A stretch of 49,310 nt of DNA from an uncultured Flavobacteriales bacterium (GCA_949373165.1 CASICO010000010.1:1-49310); one strand, 5' to 3'. Positions 27,620 to 38,858 are shown, numbered from the stretch's first letter. Notes: generated by a model not told the origin, from the sequence alone. Numbers and translations are program-made.

Positions 27620-28051
27620 CTAAAGGGTGCGCTTGCCCACAGGCCACTTCAAATACAATGCCCGAAATGCAAATCCGGCCGCAATGAGGCCAAAAAAATC
27701 CGCAATCAAGTCTACTGCATCACCACCTCTGCCTGGGAAAACCACCCCCTGAGCCAATTCCAATGAAAGGCCCAAAAGCAAGCCCAGTACAATGGAAATC
27801 CCCCACGCATTTCGACAAAAACCGATGGGACCACCGCCCTTTCGAAAGGCAATCAAGGCCGTCAAGCCCCAAATGCCAAACAAAAATGAATGGAGCACGA
27901 GATCCAAACGTTGGGTCACCCACCAATCATGGGCCCCCAACTCGCCTCCGGGCATGGCGTGCAAGGCTGTCACCACAACGGTGATGAACAACAGTGGCGC
28001 ATAACTCCGGACAACTCCGGAAGAACTGGATTCAGCCGACCTCCTCGGCAT
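27620..28051 (-). CDS. VanZ-like family membrane protein
   Basis: 143 residues with four hydrophobic helices, the size and pattern of VanZ-like proteins. Recognisable parts are [20 protein letters not shown] at the start, the [16 protein letters not shown] segment with its conserved His, and [20 protein letters not shown], where Glu, Gln and RxxDxxDxxA-type residues are the family core. The founding VanZ gives low-level teicoplanin resistance; the function of these small relatives is unknown. It overlaps gcvH by 20 bases and sits downstream of sprA, a gene order I recall from other Flavobacteriales. Confidence 0.9.
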   Translation of the reverse strand: MPRRSAESSSSGVVRSYAPLLFITVVVTALHAMPGGELGAHDWWVTQRLDLVLHSFLFGIWGLTALIAFRKGGGPIGFCRNAWGISIVLGLLLGLSLELAQGVVFPGRGGDAVDLIADFFGLIAAGFAFRALYLKWPVGKRTL

Positions 28052-28409
28052 ACGCCTCGGCCGTCAGGAGTGAAGACAAATCGACCCCGTCACCCAACTG
28101 AATCTTGATCACCCAACCCTCACCATAGGGGTCTTCATTGATCAAAGCGGGATTGTCCTCCAAGCCCTCATTGAACTCGAGCACCTTGCCTGCAACAGGC
28201 ATAAAAAGATCACTGACCGTCTTGACCGCCTCGATGGTTCCGAAGACCTCCTCAATGGGCAGATCTTCATCTACTGTCTCGACTTCCACAAAGACAATGT
28301 CTCCCAACTCAGACTGGGCAAAGTCTGTGATGCCCACAAAAGCCACATCTCCCTCTACGCGGACCCATTCATGGTCTTTGGAGTAGTGGAGGTTTTCTGG
28401 AATGTTCAT
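28032..28409 (-). CDS. gcvH: Glycine cleavage system H protein
   Basis: A 125-residue lipoyl carrier that shuttles the methylamine group of glycine between the P, T and L proteins. The start [20 protein letters not shown] is diagnostic; three residues of an earlier in-frame Met are unlikely. The lipoylated Lys is in [20 protein letters not shown] (about residue 62), and [14 protein letters not shown] follows. The other glycine cleavage genes are not in the window. The gene is 39 bases downstream of sprA and may have its own promoter, since TTAAATTG is at 28416-28423. Confidence 0.98.
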   Translation of the reverse strand: MNIPENLHYSKDHEWVRVEGDVAFVGITDFAQSELGDIVFVEVETVDEDLPIEEVFGTIEAVKTVSDLFMPVAGKVLEFNEGLEDNPALINEDPYGEGWVIKIQLGDGVDLSSLLTAEAYAEEVG

Positions 28410-28415
28410 GCTGCG

Positions 28416-28423
28416 CAATTTAA
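28416..28423 (-). promoter_or_regulatory. Candidate -7 box of gcvH
   Basis: TTAAATTG on the minus strand, a near match to TAnnTTTG, ending six bases before the gcvH ATG. Confidence 0.3.
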
Positions 28424-28448
28424 CGCAGGACAGCTTTTCCTGCCGGGA

Positions 28449-31400
28449 TTATTGCGTGAGATTGAATCTCAACGCAATGCCGCTTTTCACGTTGGTTGTG
28501 GCGAAGCTGGTCGACACCTTAGGCCGGGTGAGTTGCTCATCGAAGAAGACCTGCAAAATCAATTTCCGCGAAACTTCGAGGTCTGCGCTGAATTTGATGC
28601 TGGCCACTTTCTGACCCGCAGTGACTTGGTTCTCCCTGTTAAATTCTCCCGCCTGTCCTCCGACAGGGTCGCTGAACGGATCCAACTTCCGAATGATGGT
28701 CGCGTTGTCCCGAACCGTGATGTCCAACCGCAAGACCACATCCGTTTCCTGCAACATTTGGATGGGCAACTTTCCACGGGTTCTCAGGAATGGATTGGGA
28801 ACATTTGCAATTCTATACCCTGTACCAATCACCAAAGCATTGCTTTTGGTCTCGGTGATTTGATTGTTGGTCAGGCCAAAGTTTACCGTTCTGTCGCGGC
28901 GCATCTCCACTTTGAATTGCGGCTCGTTTTTTCCGTTCGCCTTCAGCGTAACATCAATGCCAATCAACGGTGACATCTGCTCCGAAATCGTAACCTGATT
29001 GTACTGCCTCTCGCTGACATAATTGCCAAACGCACTCTGGTCAAACACCACTGGGCGCCCTAAGTCATCGGCATCATAACTCAAGTTGGTGACGTAGGAG
29101 GTGGTCATCGTGGACCTGTAACTGTGGTTTAGGCTGAATCGCTTGACCCGATTCTTGAACAGGTTTCCCTTGGCCAGACCATCATAGCTCACGCGCCAAT
29201 TGGGCGCCAAATTGGTCTTGAATGGATCCAAACTGACTTTACTTGCTTCCTGACCGGTGTATGCTGCGATGAAAGCGGGGATCGTCACCGCAGAACTCGT
29301 TGGGCCCCAACCCAAGAAATATCCATTGGGCTCACTGTCCGGAAGGTTATAGCTGCCCGCGTTCAAACGGTCGCTCATGTCAAGCCTGGCCAACTTGAAG
29401 TCAGTCCAAGTCTCGCTGTTGAACGTCTCGTCGTCCTGAACAAAAGCCGTAGGCCATGTGAAAATCGTGGTGGTGAAGTTTCCTCCATCCTGCGGAGATT
29501 CAAACTGCCAATCGCCCAAAGCGTCGTCAAATCGGAAAAAGCTCTGCTGATTTCGACTCTCGTTCCGGCTGGCCTCCAAATCAATTTTCAAGTCTTCGAT
29601 TGGCTCTAATTGAGCGCGAAGGTTCAAACTCGCGCTGTAATTCTCTTGATAGGTTTGATTCAAATACGGATTGTCTGTTAGCCAACCGCGATCCGCCGCA
29701 TCCAATGCGAAATCGCCAGTCCTGTTGCCATTGAGGTCCGTATTTTGATGGCCCAACAAGAAAGGCAGGCCCGGTGACTCCAACGCGGCATCAAAACCAG
29801 CATATCTCGCCTTCAGGTCTGTGGCCAAACCCGGGAGCAAAATCCCTTCGTTCCGAGTGTAGCTCACGTTTACACTCTTTACCGACATCATCGCTTTCAA
29901 CACAAAGGACAATGGGTCGATATACAATGGCGGCTTGTCGTCTTCTTCGATGTTTCCGTAGCCGTCTCGGTCTTCGTTTTCAATCTCCTTTTTCCGCTTC
30001 TCCTTCTCCTTCATGAAGGCCCGTTTGCGCTTCCCAGAATTGATCTCCTTTAAGAGCGGAACCTTGTCGTACAAGGTCTTCAAATTGGCTTGAGCATTGA
30101 CTGTGATGTTCCGGCTGTTTTGAATGGTGTGGCCCAAACTGTCCTGCGCGAATGGAGCGCGGTCCCAGCGGTATGTGCTTTGGTACCGAATGTCTGCATT
30201 GGTAAAGTCCAACAATGGAAATTTGTCCAGCGGCAGGCGATAGCTTGCAGAAATGCTGTGGTTGTAATTGGTGACCTCACCGAAATTCTCGATGTTCGTC
30301 AAAACCGTGTCGCGATACTGAGCATAAGACTCGGCATTGTTTCGGTCAATCACGCCAGTCGGTTCCCCCACCAGTGCAGTCGCACTGCCCGAGTAATCCA
30401 CCTTCAAGCTCTTTGTGAGGTCCCATTTGACCACATAATCCCGGTTCCAATTCCACTGCTTCAAGACTTGGGTGTTCACCAAGACCGCAGTTTCTATTCC
30501 CAAAAGTTCGGCTGTGTTGTTTCGAACGCGACTTGACTCATACGTCCGATCCATGCCCATGTTCACCGATACCTGCTTCAATCCAGGATAGAAGTTGAAT
30601 TCAGTCAACCAACGCAAAGCTTTTGACCTACCCAACCATGCCAACGGCTTAATTTCCTTGGGACGGTTTGTAAAATCATAACGGATACCCCCTCGGTAAT
30701 TGCGCCGGATGTTGAACTCCGTATTGATGTCTCTCTGGTAATTCTCCGTGTAGGCGAAATTGGCACTGAGGTTGCCTGGGTCTAGGAAAGCAAGGAGACC
30801 TCCACTGTTCTTTTTACCTCCTCCAGACGGGCGTCCCGCGGCACCGCGTTCAGCAATCATCTCCCGCTCTTTGGTCACGTCGTCCGCCCCCTTGAGGCGA
30901 CGCGCGGTTTCCTCCTGCTTCTCCTTGTCCGACTTTCGTCCTCCCTTTCCTTTTTTATCGCGCCCTCCCAATTGCGGGTCAATCTTGATGTTGGAGAAGT
31001 TGATGCTGCGAATCCGATTGATTTGCTGAGACTTCTTCTTCCGGTCCGATGAAAGGCCAGCATCTGCCATCTCGACGTCGGGCGACAAGGGGTCAAATTG
31101 GGGGGTCGACACTGTTTCGCTGTAACCCAAGTACAACGGCAGCTGAACGCCGAGGAAATCCGGCAAGAATTTACCCAACTGCAACGTGGTGTTCGCATCG
31201 ACACCTTGAATGGTTTCTCTTTGACGCTCCTGCACCCTTTGCTCAAGCCCGCCCCAGCCTGGCGTGGACATGTTGGCTGCAACATTGAGGTTGCCCAAAT
31301 CGCTCAGCGTGGCTTGCAATTGAGCCGTGGCTGCCCATCCGCCTTCCTCGTTGAAATCGGACAGCCTCAGCTCATTGGCCCAAACAATGGCGCACTTATC

Positions 31401-34400
31401 CAGCCCATCGTCGTCTGCACTAAATGGGTTGGTGTCCTTGTCCGAATTTCGGATGCCAATCATCACCGTCACCACATTGGCCAAGTTCGGATTGCCTCGA
31501 ACCGAGACACGAGCGCCATCAACAAAATTGCTGTATTCTTGGAACAGCGGGTAGCCAACAGGACGGCTGATTTTCAAGTTCTGTAGGTCCCTGAACTGCA
31601 GATCCACCTCGTTCGCTTGTGGCCAAATCTCATTCTCATCGCTCACACCCCACGGGGTGACTTGCAAAGGGATTTCATACTCGTAGTAATTGTCGACGAA
31701 GTCAGATCCCAAGCGAACGAAACACGTGAGGTCGTTCGTCTCCAATGGCTCATCTGCCTTTGCAGCCTCAGCATGGACAAACATGCGAAGTCGCTTGTAC
31801 ATCCGCATGTCAAAATTGATGTTGCGGTAGGCTGCCCGCGCATCTCCATCCTCCAAGCCACACACTTCCAATTGCAAAGACTGTTCGTTCAACTGGGCTT
31901 GGTTGGCCGTGGCCACATTGATTTCGCGCTGAATCCCCGGCGGAATCACGTAATTGATGGGCTGACGATATCCATTCTCCTCCAGGTTGACGGCAGAGAT
32001 GGCAAACGAGGTAGAGCTGGGGTCGTCTGGCTCGATTTCTTGCGGTCCAGCCAAACTCGCATCAAACTTTCTCCACTCACCACGGATCAACTCAAGGCGC
32101 GCAAAACGCATGGTCACAGGCTGCCTCCAGCCCTTCATAAACACCCGCATGAAGCGAATGCTTCGGAAGTCGCTGATGCCGCCAATGCGGTCTTCAAAAT
32201 CCCGAATCGGAACCTTGAACTGCAACCACTTCACTTGGCGGGTTTCTCCGTTGGGCATCTGCTTGTCGGCCAACAGCACATCCGAGAGGTAATTGCGGCC
32301 AATGTTCGCTTCATTCAACTCTCCCGGACGCATGGGAATCCGGTATTGGAAATAGCTTTCGATCGCACTCAATGTGAGGTCCTCATTGAGGTCCTCCGTA
32401 TTGGGCAAAGTCGTGGACGCAACTGGGTAGCCCTCCGGTTGTGCCGTGCTCGAGTTGCCCTCGTATCCATTGAAATACTGGTAACGCTCCAGTACGTTTT
32501 CATCATTGGCCTGTGCCACAGGATCTCGGAAGTAACGGAAGTCGTCACCCGAGGGGTCGGCTGCAATCACCGAGTAGGCCTCGGGATTCAATGCCCCTTC
32601 CAACCCGGACAGCCAATCTCCAAAAAACGACTGTTCTTCTTGTGAACTCAATCCATCCAAGCCTACGTCCTGTTCACTGTAATCCCCGGTTGAGTTGTCA
32701 AAGGCATTCACCACATTGAAGGTGGTCGGGTCCGGTACATTTCCCCAAGTCGTCTCGGCTACAGGTGCGGGCTGATTTGCAGAGGGTAGGCCATTTTCGA
32801 AGGCCAATTGCCCGTCGTTCAAAAGATCCTCACTGATGGAGCCCAAGTTGAAATACAAGTCACCTCCTGTGTCGTTTGGACTGTCCTCATTGAAAGGATC
32901 CATCACCCAAAATTGGATGTACTCCACATTTGACAGCTCAAAGTCCGTGGTCAACAACGCCCTCTGAATGCCGCCCCAGCGTTCCTCTGGCGCTTGAAGC
33001 GAACCATCGACATTTAAACCGGCCACAGGTCCAACCCCCTCTGCCGGTAAGTAATTGTAAGGTCCCCTTACTGAAGGGTCAAACGTCAAGTCAAATGTGG
33101 GCAAGTTCTCCGGTGTTCCCAATGGCAATTGACGGTTTGGGAACACTTCTTTGTTCTCCACCAAGCGCATCAGGTGGTTGGACCTCACATCCAAGTCCAC
33201 CTCCCCATCGGGCAATCCACCACCAAAAAAGCTCGGGTCGATGGTATACCAATTCAACCGAGCCCGATTGAAGTTGAACATCAAACTGTCCTCGACATCC
33301 CCTTCAGGGAACAAGTTCGGCTGCAATTTGGGCGTGCTCGCCAAACTCCATTGGGTCCATGAACGAATGTCAATGGCACTCTGAGACCCTTCAAAGTCAT
33401 CGATGTATGCATTGCCTTCCTTTCCAACAGCACGACTGTGTCCTGGAATCAAATAGGCTGCTTCGGCACTGATGTTGATGTTGGATGGCGACGAGGCATC
33501 GAGAAACGGAAGCTTGTCGAGCATGTCCGTCAGAAATTGACTCGAGCGAGACCAAGTGAAGTCCGCTCCCATGATGGTATTGTTCACGGGCTCGTCTCCA
33601 ATGTTGACCTTCCGGGTCAATGGCCGCTCACGCAAATTCAAAAAAGTCGCACCCAGGGCCAACTCTTCACTTGGCGCATAATCAAATCGAGTGCCAATCA
33701 GCGTTTTGGTTTGGATGTTAAAGAGGCTATTGCTCTCCAAGGACACCCGAATCGGCTGACCACTTTCAAGCAATCCATCATTGATGATGCGGACACGCCC
33801 CAAGTTGTAGTCTACCGTGTAATCCTGGTTCTCAATCAACCGGGCTCCACCCGAAGTGACCGTCACCGACCCCTCTGGAATGTTGAATGAATTCAACATG
33901 ATCTCCGAACTGATCTGGCTCTGGTATTGCCCCTTAATTCTGTAACGATTCAAGGAAGGGATTTGCTGGGCTGCCGTCTTCGTTGAGTCGTAAAGTGGCT
34001 GGAATACAACGGTCTGAATCAAGGATTCAGCTTGATCTGGATCAGAGACCCGGTCTTCAATTTGATCCCTCAATGTCTTTCCAAATGGCTCTATCGAAGG
34101 GAGGAAAACCCGACCATTCTGGCTGTTCATGGTTCCCCCTTGTGTGGCGGCATTGTCCACAAAATCATAAACCCCATCAGGCTGAGCCTGCCCATTGACG
34201 TCGATTCGGTCCATGCCCAAGACCTGGATCAAGAGCTCTCCTTCCAAAGGCGGTCGTGGAATGTAATTCAGGTCAATGCCTGTTGATGGGTCATTGTACC
34301 AGATGCCAATGCGGAAATCCTCTGCGCTCAAGCCAAAGGCGCCCAAAGAGTATACATTCTTCATCATCAAGTCCCACAACGGGGCCCGATCTCCATTCTC

Positions 34401-35951
34401 AAGTTCAACCCGGGTCACTGAACTCTTGAGCATCTTCAGCACCAATGCGTCTGGGGCCACGTAACCATCTTGACTCATGGTACCCACTTGGTAAGTTTCC
34501 CCCTCCAAGGTGTACTCATAGGCCACGGCCAACACTTCCGCATTGTTCAAGGATTGCCGCAAGCTGATGAAGCCCAATCGATCATTGTACGTGAATTCAG
34601 TCGGGGACAATCGACGGGCATTGCCCACACGCTCATAGTGGATGCCGGGGGAATAAATCGGCTGGCCATCCACACCGATAAAGGAGGCAATCGCAGCTCC
34701 CGCACCACTGAATCCCATCACGTTGGGATCTCCAGTCATGTCCGGGAAAATGTCGTTGTTAAAGTTGTTTGGCGCCCGATTCAAGTTGATGCCCAAACTC
34801 GGGTCATTGGTCAACTCCGATACTGGCAAGTCGCCAGAGAGGTAATCCGGGTGCTCTCCAAGGTCAGTGAATGCCAAAATGTTCCGGACATCCTGTGTGT
34901 TGGCCTGAGTATTTACCGCATAGACCTCAATCCGGGTGATCCGAGCACCAGAGTTCACCACAGGCAAACTCTTCATCGCATTGTCGTAGGTGTTGCGGAA
35001 ATACTGTGACAGGAAGTAGTGCCGGTTGGCTTCATAGTCGTCCGCACGGATGTCAAATTCCTGAGTTTGGGCCCCTCCCTCAACCTCAATTTCCTTCCGC
35101 TCTCCCTTTTGCTGGCTGAATACAGTCGTGTTGTAAACCTTGCCCCATTGCGTTTCGAGCTTGGTGCCAAAAAGCGATTGACTCCCTTGAATCAAGGTGC
35201 TCTGCAACGGCATTGAAATGTTGCCCGCCTCAATGTTTTTGAGGATGTCATCTTCTTCCCCCTGAAACCCGATGTTCATCTGGTTTTCAAAGTCAAATGT
35301 GGCTTCTGTATTGTAATTGGTTCCCAAGTTGATTTTGTCGCCGATGCTACCATCAATGGACAATTGAATCCGTTGGCCAAAGTCAAACGTGGTGATGGCC
35401 CGGTCTCGCTCTGCCAACCTCGGGTTCTCTGTCTTGCTGTAACGGACACCAAAATTCAGTTCCGCGGAACCTTGGGGCTTGATTTCAATCTCATTGGAAC
35501 CAAAAATGGTCTCGAAAATTTCGGAGTCAATGGTCAGTTTTGGTGCAAATCCGCGCTCCTCTTCATCCACCTCGTCCTGCATCTCGGTCCAGAACTCACT
35601 CAGGTTCTCATCGATGTTGTACTCCAAGAACTCATCCAGCGTGAGGTGAGATGGATTCCTGAAATCCAAGGTGTCGCCCAAACGCTGTCGCACAACGTAT
35701 TGACCGGTCTCCAAATCGTAGTCAACGCCATACTCGATGACATCTGGAAAGTCCAAACTCACGCCGCCGGGTGTTTCCACTGGACCTGGCAGGTCAGCCC
35801 CATGCGGCAGAGGAAGATCCAATGTGTCCGCATCCGTTTGGGCCGACGCGACAACAGGAGTCATCGCCATCATCAGCACCGCAAAAAACAGGGCCAAGCC
35901 GGCTTTCTTCTGGAGCCGAATCCTTAGGGGGAAAGCCATAGGGGCGTTCAT
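28449..35951 (-). CDS. sprA: Cell surface protein SprA, T9SS outer-membrane translocon
   Basis: SprA is the very large single-chain beta-barrel through which T9SS substrates cross the outer membrane; it is needed for gliding and secretion. At 2500 residues it has the expected size. A signal peptide (GLALFFAVLMMAMTPVVASA) is followed by SprA N-terminal sequence: FDFGQRIQLSIDGSIGDKIN, then GTNYNTEATFDFENQMNIGF and GNISMPLQSTLIQGSQSLFG. The long barrel section alternates aromatic-rich strands, with family blocks such as YIDDFEGSQSAIDIRSWTQW around residue 850. A Lys/Glu-rich loop (FMKEKEKRKKEIENEDRDG) interrupts the later part. The last residues, GIALRFNLTQ, are a terminal strand. It lies 16 bases after ruvA in a run with maeB. 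Confidence 0.98.
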   Translation of the reverse strand: MNAPMAFPLRIRLQKKAGLALFFAVLMMAMTPVVASAQTDADTLDLPLPHGADLPGPVETPGGVSLDFPDVIEYGVDYDLETGQYVVRQRLGDTLDFRNPSHLTLDEFLEYNIDENLSEFWTEMQDEVDEEERGFAPKLTIDSEIFETIFGSNEIEIKPQGSAELNFGVRYSKTENPRLAERDRAITTFDFGQRIQLSIDGSIGDKINLGTNYNTEATFDFENQMNIGFQGEEDDILKNIEAGNISMPLQSTLIQGSQSLFGTKLETQWGKVYNTTVFSQQKGERKEIEVEGGAQTQEFDIRADDYEANRHYFLSQYFRNTYDNAMKSLPVVNSGARITRIEVYAVNTQANTQDVRNILAFTDLGEHPDYLSGDLPVSELTNDPSLGINLNRAPNNFNNDIFPDMTGDPNVMGFSGAGAAIASFIGVDGQPIYSPGIHYERVGNARRLSPTEFTYNDRLGFISLRQSLNNAEVLAVAYEYTLEGETYQVGTMSQDGYVAPDALVLKMLKSSVTRVELENGDRAPLWDLMMKNVYSLGAFGLSAEDFRIGIWYNDPSTGIDLNYIPRPPLEGELLIQVLGMDRIDVNGQAQPDGVYDFVDNAATQGGTMNSQNGRVFLPSIEPFGKTLRDQIEDRVSDPDQAESLIQTVVFQPLYDSTKTAAQQIPSLNRYRIKGQYQSQISSEIMLNSFNIPEGSVTVTSGGARLIENQDYTVDYNLGRVRIINDGLLESGQPIRVSLESNSLFNIQTKTLIGTRFDYAPSEELALGATFLNLRERPLTRKVNIGDEPVNNTIMGADFTWSRSSQFLTDMLDKLPFLDASSPSNINISAEAAYLIPGHSRAVGKEGNAYIDDFEGSQSAIDIRSWTQWSLASTPKLQPNLFPEGDVEDSLMFNFNRARLNWYTIDPSFFGGGLPDGEVDLDVRSNHLMRLVENKEVFPNRQLPLGTPENLPTFDLTFDPSVRGPYNYLPAEGVGPVAGLNVDGSLQAPEERWGGIQRALLTTDFELSNVEYIQFWVMDPFNEDSPNDTGGDLYFNLGSISEDLLNDGQLAFENGLPSANQPAPVAETTWGNVPDPTTFNVVNAFDNSTGDYSEQDVGLDGLSSQEEQSFFGDWLSGLEGALNPEAYSVIAADPSGDDFRYFRDPVAQANDENVLERYQYFNGYEGNSSTAQPEGYPVASTTLPNTEDLNEDLTLSAIESYFQYRIPMRPGELNEANIGRNYLSDVLLADKQMPNGETRQVKWLQFKVPIRDFEDRIGGISDFRSIRFMRVFMKGWRQPVTMRFARLELIRGEWRKFDASLAGPQEIEPDDPSSTSFAISAVNLEENGYRQPINYVIPPGIQREINVATANQAQLNEQSLQLEVCGLEDGDARAAYRNINFDMRMYKRLRMFVHAEAAKADEPLETNDLTCFVRLGSDFVDNYYEYEIPLQVTPWGVSDENEIWPQANEVDLQFRDLQNLKISRPVGYPLFQEYSNFVDGARVSVRGNPNLANVVTVMIGIRNSDKDTNPFSADDDGLDKCAIVWANELRLSDFNEEGGWAATAQLQATLSDLGNLNVAANMSTPGWGGLEQRVQERQRETIQGVDANTTLQLGKFLPDFLGVQLPLYLGYSETVSTPQFDPLSPDVEMADAGLSSDRKKKSQQINRIRSINFSNIKIDPQLGGRDKKGKGGRKSDKEKQEETARRLKGADDVTKEREMIAERGAAGRPSGGGKKNSGGLLAFLDPGNLSANFAYTENYQRDINTEFNIRRNYRGGIRYDFTNRPKEIKPLAWLGRSKALRWLTEFNFYPGLKQVSVNMGMDRTYESSRVRNNTAELLGIETAVLVNTQVLKQWNWNRDYVVKWDLTKSLKVDYSGSATALVGEPTGVIDRNNAESYAQYRDTVLTNIENFGEVTNYNHSISASYRLPLDKFPLLDFTNADIRYQSTYRWDRAPFAQDSLGHTIQNSRNITVNAQANLKTLYDKVPLLKEINSGKRKRAFMKEKEKRKKEIENEDRDGYGNIEEDDKPPLYIDPLSFVLKAMMSVKSVNVSYTRNEGILLPGLATDLKARYAGFDAALESPGLPFLLGHQNTDLNGNRTGDFALDAADRGWLTDNPYLNQTYQENYSASLNLRAQLEPIEDLKIDLEASRNESRNQQSFFRFDDALGDWQFESPQDGGNFTTTIFTWPTAFVQDDETFNSETWTDFKLARLDMSDRLNAGSYNLPDSEPNGYFLGWGPTSSAVTIPAFIAAYTGQEASKVSLDPFKTNLAPNWRVSYDGLAKGNLFKNRVKRFSLNHSYRSTMTTSYVTNLSYDADDLGRPVVFDQSAFGNYVSERQYNQVTISEQMSPLIGIDVTLKANGKNEPQFKVEMRRDRTVNFGLTNNQITETKSNALVIGTGYRIANVPNPFLRTRGKLPIQMLQETDVVLRLDITVRDNATIIRKLDPFSDPVGGQAGEFNRENQVTAGQKVASIKFSADLEVSRKLILQVFFDEQLTRPKVSTSFATTNVKSGIALRFNLTQ

Positions 35952-35967
35952 CGTCAGCGAAACTGTA

Positions 35968-36591
35968 TCAAAGTCTTTTAAGCGCAGCCCGGACGAGTTC
36001 CTCTACCGTGGACATTCCTTCTGCCATCAATTCATCGATGGCGATCTCCACTCGGCGTCGGTCGAAGCCCAAGTTGCACAAGGCCGCCAACGCGTCTGAA
36101 CGTCCTGTATTGTCCGAAAGGCCATTTTCTTTTTTGGCCCCAAGGGGGAGAACACCCGCTGCAGCCGTAAGTCCCGCTTCAAATGCAGGATCCTTTCCCA
36201 TTTTATCTTGGAGGTCAACCAAGATTCTCTGCGCTGTCTTGGCGCCAATGCCCTTGACCGCCTTCAAGGCGGACACATCCCCTTGTGAAATGACCTGAAC
36301 CAATTCAGACGGCCCCATTCCACTTAAGATCATTCGGGCCGTTTGCGCACCAACACCACTGACACTGGTCAACATCACAAACAGACGGCGCTCTGTGTCT
36401 TCGGCAAAGCCAAACAACAGTTGCGCATCCTCTCTGTAGACTGCATGAATCAGGAGCTTCACTTCAGTTTTTCCAGCCAACGCGCTCGAAGTGTGCAGAC
36501 TGAGGTGAACGAAATAACCAACGCCTCCGCACTCCACTACAGCGTGGGTAGGCGTCAATTCAACAAGTGGGCCGGAAAGGTGATGAATCAT
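35968..36591 (-). CDS. ruvA: Holliday junction DNA helicase subunit RuvA
   Basis: RuvA tetramers bind the four-way junction and load RuvB rings for branch migration. The 207 residues show all three domains: an N-terminal OB fold ([29 protein letters not shown]), a helix-hairpin-helix centre (LTSVSGVGAQTARMILSGMG and LKAVKGIGAKTAQRILVDLQ) and the C-terminal RuvB-binding helices (DALAALCNLGFDRRRVEIAI). The start overlaps the maeB stop by ATGA, and sprA follows after 16 bases. Confidence 0.98.
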   Translation of the reverse strand: MIHHLSGPLVELTPTHAVVECGGVGYFVHLSLHTSSALAGKTEVKLLIHAVYREDAQLLFGFAEDTERRLFVMLTSVSGVGAQTARMILSGMGPSELVQVISQGDVSALKAVKGIGAKTAQRILVDLQDKMGKDPAFEAGLTAAAGVLPLGAKKENGLSDNTGRSDALAALCNLGFDRRRVEIAIDELMAEGMSTVEELVRAALKRL

Positions 36592-38858
36592 CGCTTGTTT
36601 TGTGCGTCCACTGCGGCAATTCGAACCATATCGACAATTTCACGAACGCTGGAACCCATTTGCAAAATGTGAAACGGCTTTCGCAAGCCCAAAAGAACTG
36701 GACCGACGACTTCAAAACCGCCCATTTCTTGGATCAGTTTGTACGATATGTTCCCAGCCGCGAGGTTCGGGAAAATCAACGTATTCACCTTTCGGCCCCG
36801 CAAATTGCTGAACGGAAACAGCTCTTCGGACAACTCATTGTTCAACGCAACATTCGCTTGCATTTCACCATCCACAATCAAATCAGGGTGTTCAGCATGG
36901 AGAATCGCAACGGCCTCGCGCACCTTTTCCGCATCCCGGCCATTGGCAGACCCAAAATTCGAATAGCTCAACATCGCGATTCTGGGAACAATTCGCATGG
37001 CACGCACGGCTTCAGCTGTCAGCAATGTGATGTCCACAAGCTCGCGCGCTGAAGGGTCACGGTTTACCGTGGTGTCTGCAAAAAACATGGGGCCGGACTT
37101 GCCTTGGATGATGTACATCCCCGCCACCTTGTTGACGCCGTCGGCCAAACCGACGGTTTGCAATGCAGGCAACAAACTTTCCCGATAATTCCGAGTCAAT
37201 CCGCTAATTACAGCATCCGCTTCGCCCGTTTCCACCAGCATGGATGCGAAATAACTTCTGCGACGCATGTGGCCCACCGCCTCTTCGCGGGTGAGTCCCT
37301 TGCGTTGCCTTTTGGCCAGCAAATGACCCGCAAATTCCTCGACCCGTTCCGCCTCTTCAGGTGCGGTCGGGTCCAGAATTTCGACTTCGGGTAGCTCAAT
37401 GCGGTGCTCTTCAATCAAGCTTAAAATGCGCGCACGGTTGCCCAAGAGAATTGGAGAAACAATGCCCTCATCACGCGCCGTCTCAACGGCCTTGAGCACC
37501 TTGTAATGGTCCGCCTCGGCGAACACAATCCGTTTCGGGTTGCGCCTCGCCCGGTCACTCAAGTTGCGAACCAGCGCATTGTCTTTTCCAAGACGCCCTG
37601 CCAAAACACGTCGGTAACCTTCCCAATCTCGAATGGGCTCACGTGCCACTCCGCTTTCCATTGCAGCCTTTGCCACGGCAGGAGCAACAGTGGTGATCAA
37701 GCGCGGGTCCATTGGCTTGGGGATGATGAAATCCACGCCAAAACCAAGGCCACGTTGGTCATACGCTTCGTTGACCTCATCGGGAACATTCTCCTTCGCC
37801 AATGCGGCAATCGCATGCACGGCGGCCATTTTCATGTCGTCATTGATCGCCTTCGCCCGCACATCCATGGCCCCACGAAAAATGAAAGGAAAACCCAACA
37901 CGTTGTTGACTTGATTGGGGTGGTCGCTTCTGCCCGTGGCCATAATGATGTCGGGTCGAGCAGCTTTGGCTTCAGCGTATGGAATCTCAGGGTCCGGGTT
38001 GGCCAGCGCAAAAACAATGGGCCTGTCGGCCATCGTGGCGATCATTTCCCCTTTAACCAGCCCACCTCGGCTGAGACCAAGGAACACATCGGCTCCATCC
38101 AACGCATGCGCCAAATCATCATATGGCGTTGAGGAGTGAGCCAAAGCCTGCTTCCGCTCACTGAGCCCTTCTCGCCCAGCATGAAGGTGGCCTTTGCTGT
38201 CAAACACTGTGATGTTCTCCAGTCTAACCCCCAACTGCATGTACAAATCAAGGCAAGCCATGGCAGAGGCCCCAGCACCGCTCACGACAAGCCGCACATC
38301 TTCAGGACGCTTTTCTGCCAACTCCAAGGCATTCAACAATGCCGCTCCACTGATGATGGCCGTCCCATGTTGGTCGTCATGCATCACCGGAATGTCCAGT
38401 TCCTCCTTCAGCCGTCGCTCTATCTCAAACGCCTCTGGCGCTTTGATGTCCTCCAAATTGATGCCACCAAACGTTGGCGCAATGGCTTTGACCGTCTGAA
38501 CAAACGTATCCACGTCAGAGGCGTCCACTTCAATGTCGAAACAATCCAAATCTGCGAAGACCTTAAACAAAACACCCTTGCCCTCCATCACAGGCTTGCT
38601 TGCCTCTGGACCAATGTCTCCCAGCCCCAAAACCGCAGTCCCGTTGGAGATCACTGCCACCAAATTGCCCTTGGCCGTGTACTTGTATACGTCCTCTGGG
38701 TTCTTGGCAATCTCCAAACATGGCTCCGCCACCCCCGGCGAATAAGCCAAGCTGAGGTCCCGCTGTGAACTATACGGTTTGGAGGGAATCACCTCCACCT
38801 TTCCACGCCGTCCTTGACTGTGATAGTCCAACGCGTCTTTCCTGCGGATGCTGCTCAT
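36588..38858 (-). CDS. maeB: NADP-dependent malic enzyme with C-terminal phosphotransacetylase-like domain
   Basis: This enzyme decarboxylates malate to pyruvate with NADP. The 756 residues form the MaeB type: malic enzyme N-domain ([77 protein letters not shown]), NAD(P)-binding domain ([20 protein letters not shown]) to about residue 420, then a phosphotransacetylase-like domain ([40 protein letters not shown]). In related enzymes the second domain is regulatory rather than an active acetyltransferase. The ATG at 38858 ([16 protein letters not shown]) is preferred over an in-frame GTG at 38879. It is first in the run maeB-ruvA-sprA. Confidence 0.96.
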   Translation of the reverse strand: MSSIRRKDALDYHSQGRRGKVEVIPSKPYSSQRDLSLAYSPGVAEPCLEIAKNPEDVYKYTAKGNLVAVISNGTAVLGLGDIGPEASKPVMEGKGVLFKVFADLDCFDIEVDASDVDTFVQTVKAIAPTFGGINLEDIKAPEAFEIERRLKEELDIPVMHDDQHGTAIISGAALLNALELAEKRPEDVRLVVSGAGASAMACLDLYMQLGVRLENITVFDSKGHLHAGREGLSERKQALAHSSTPYDDLAHALDGADVFLGLSRGGLVKGEMIATMADRPIVFALANPDPEIPYAEAKAARPDIIMATGRSDHPNQVNNVLGFPFIFRGAMDVRAKAINDDMKMAAVHAIAALAKENVPDEVNEAYDQRGLGFGVDFIIPKPMDPRLITTVAPAVAKAAMESGVAREPIRDWEGYRRVLAGRLGKDNALVRNLSDRARRNPKRIVFAEADHYKVLKAVETARDEGIVSPILLGNRARILSLIEEHRIELPEVEILDPTAPEEAERVEEFAGHLLAKRQRKGLTREEAVGHMRRRSYFASMLVETGEADAVISGLTRNYRESLLPALQTVGLADGVNKVAGMYIIQGKSGPMFFADTTVNRDPSARELVDITLLTAEAVRAMRIVPRIAMLSYSNFGSANGRDAEKVREAVAILHAEHPDLIVDGEMQANVALNNELSEELFPFSNLRGRKVNTLIFPNLAAGNISYKLIQEMGGFEVVGPVLLGLRKPFHILQMGSSVREIVDMVRIAAVDAQNKR

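Noticed and set aside
30700..31290. Plus-strand open frames opposite sprA, including Arg/Pro-rich ones
   Set aside because: They are antisense shadows of a strongly conserved gene and have no family-like sequence.
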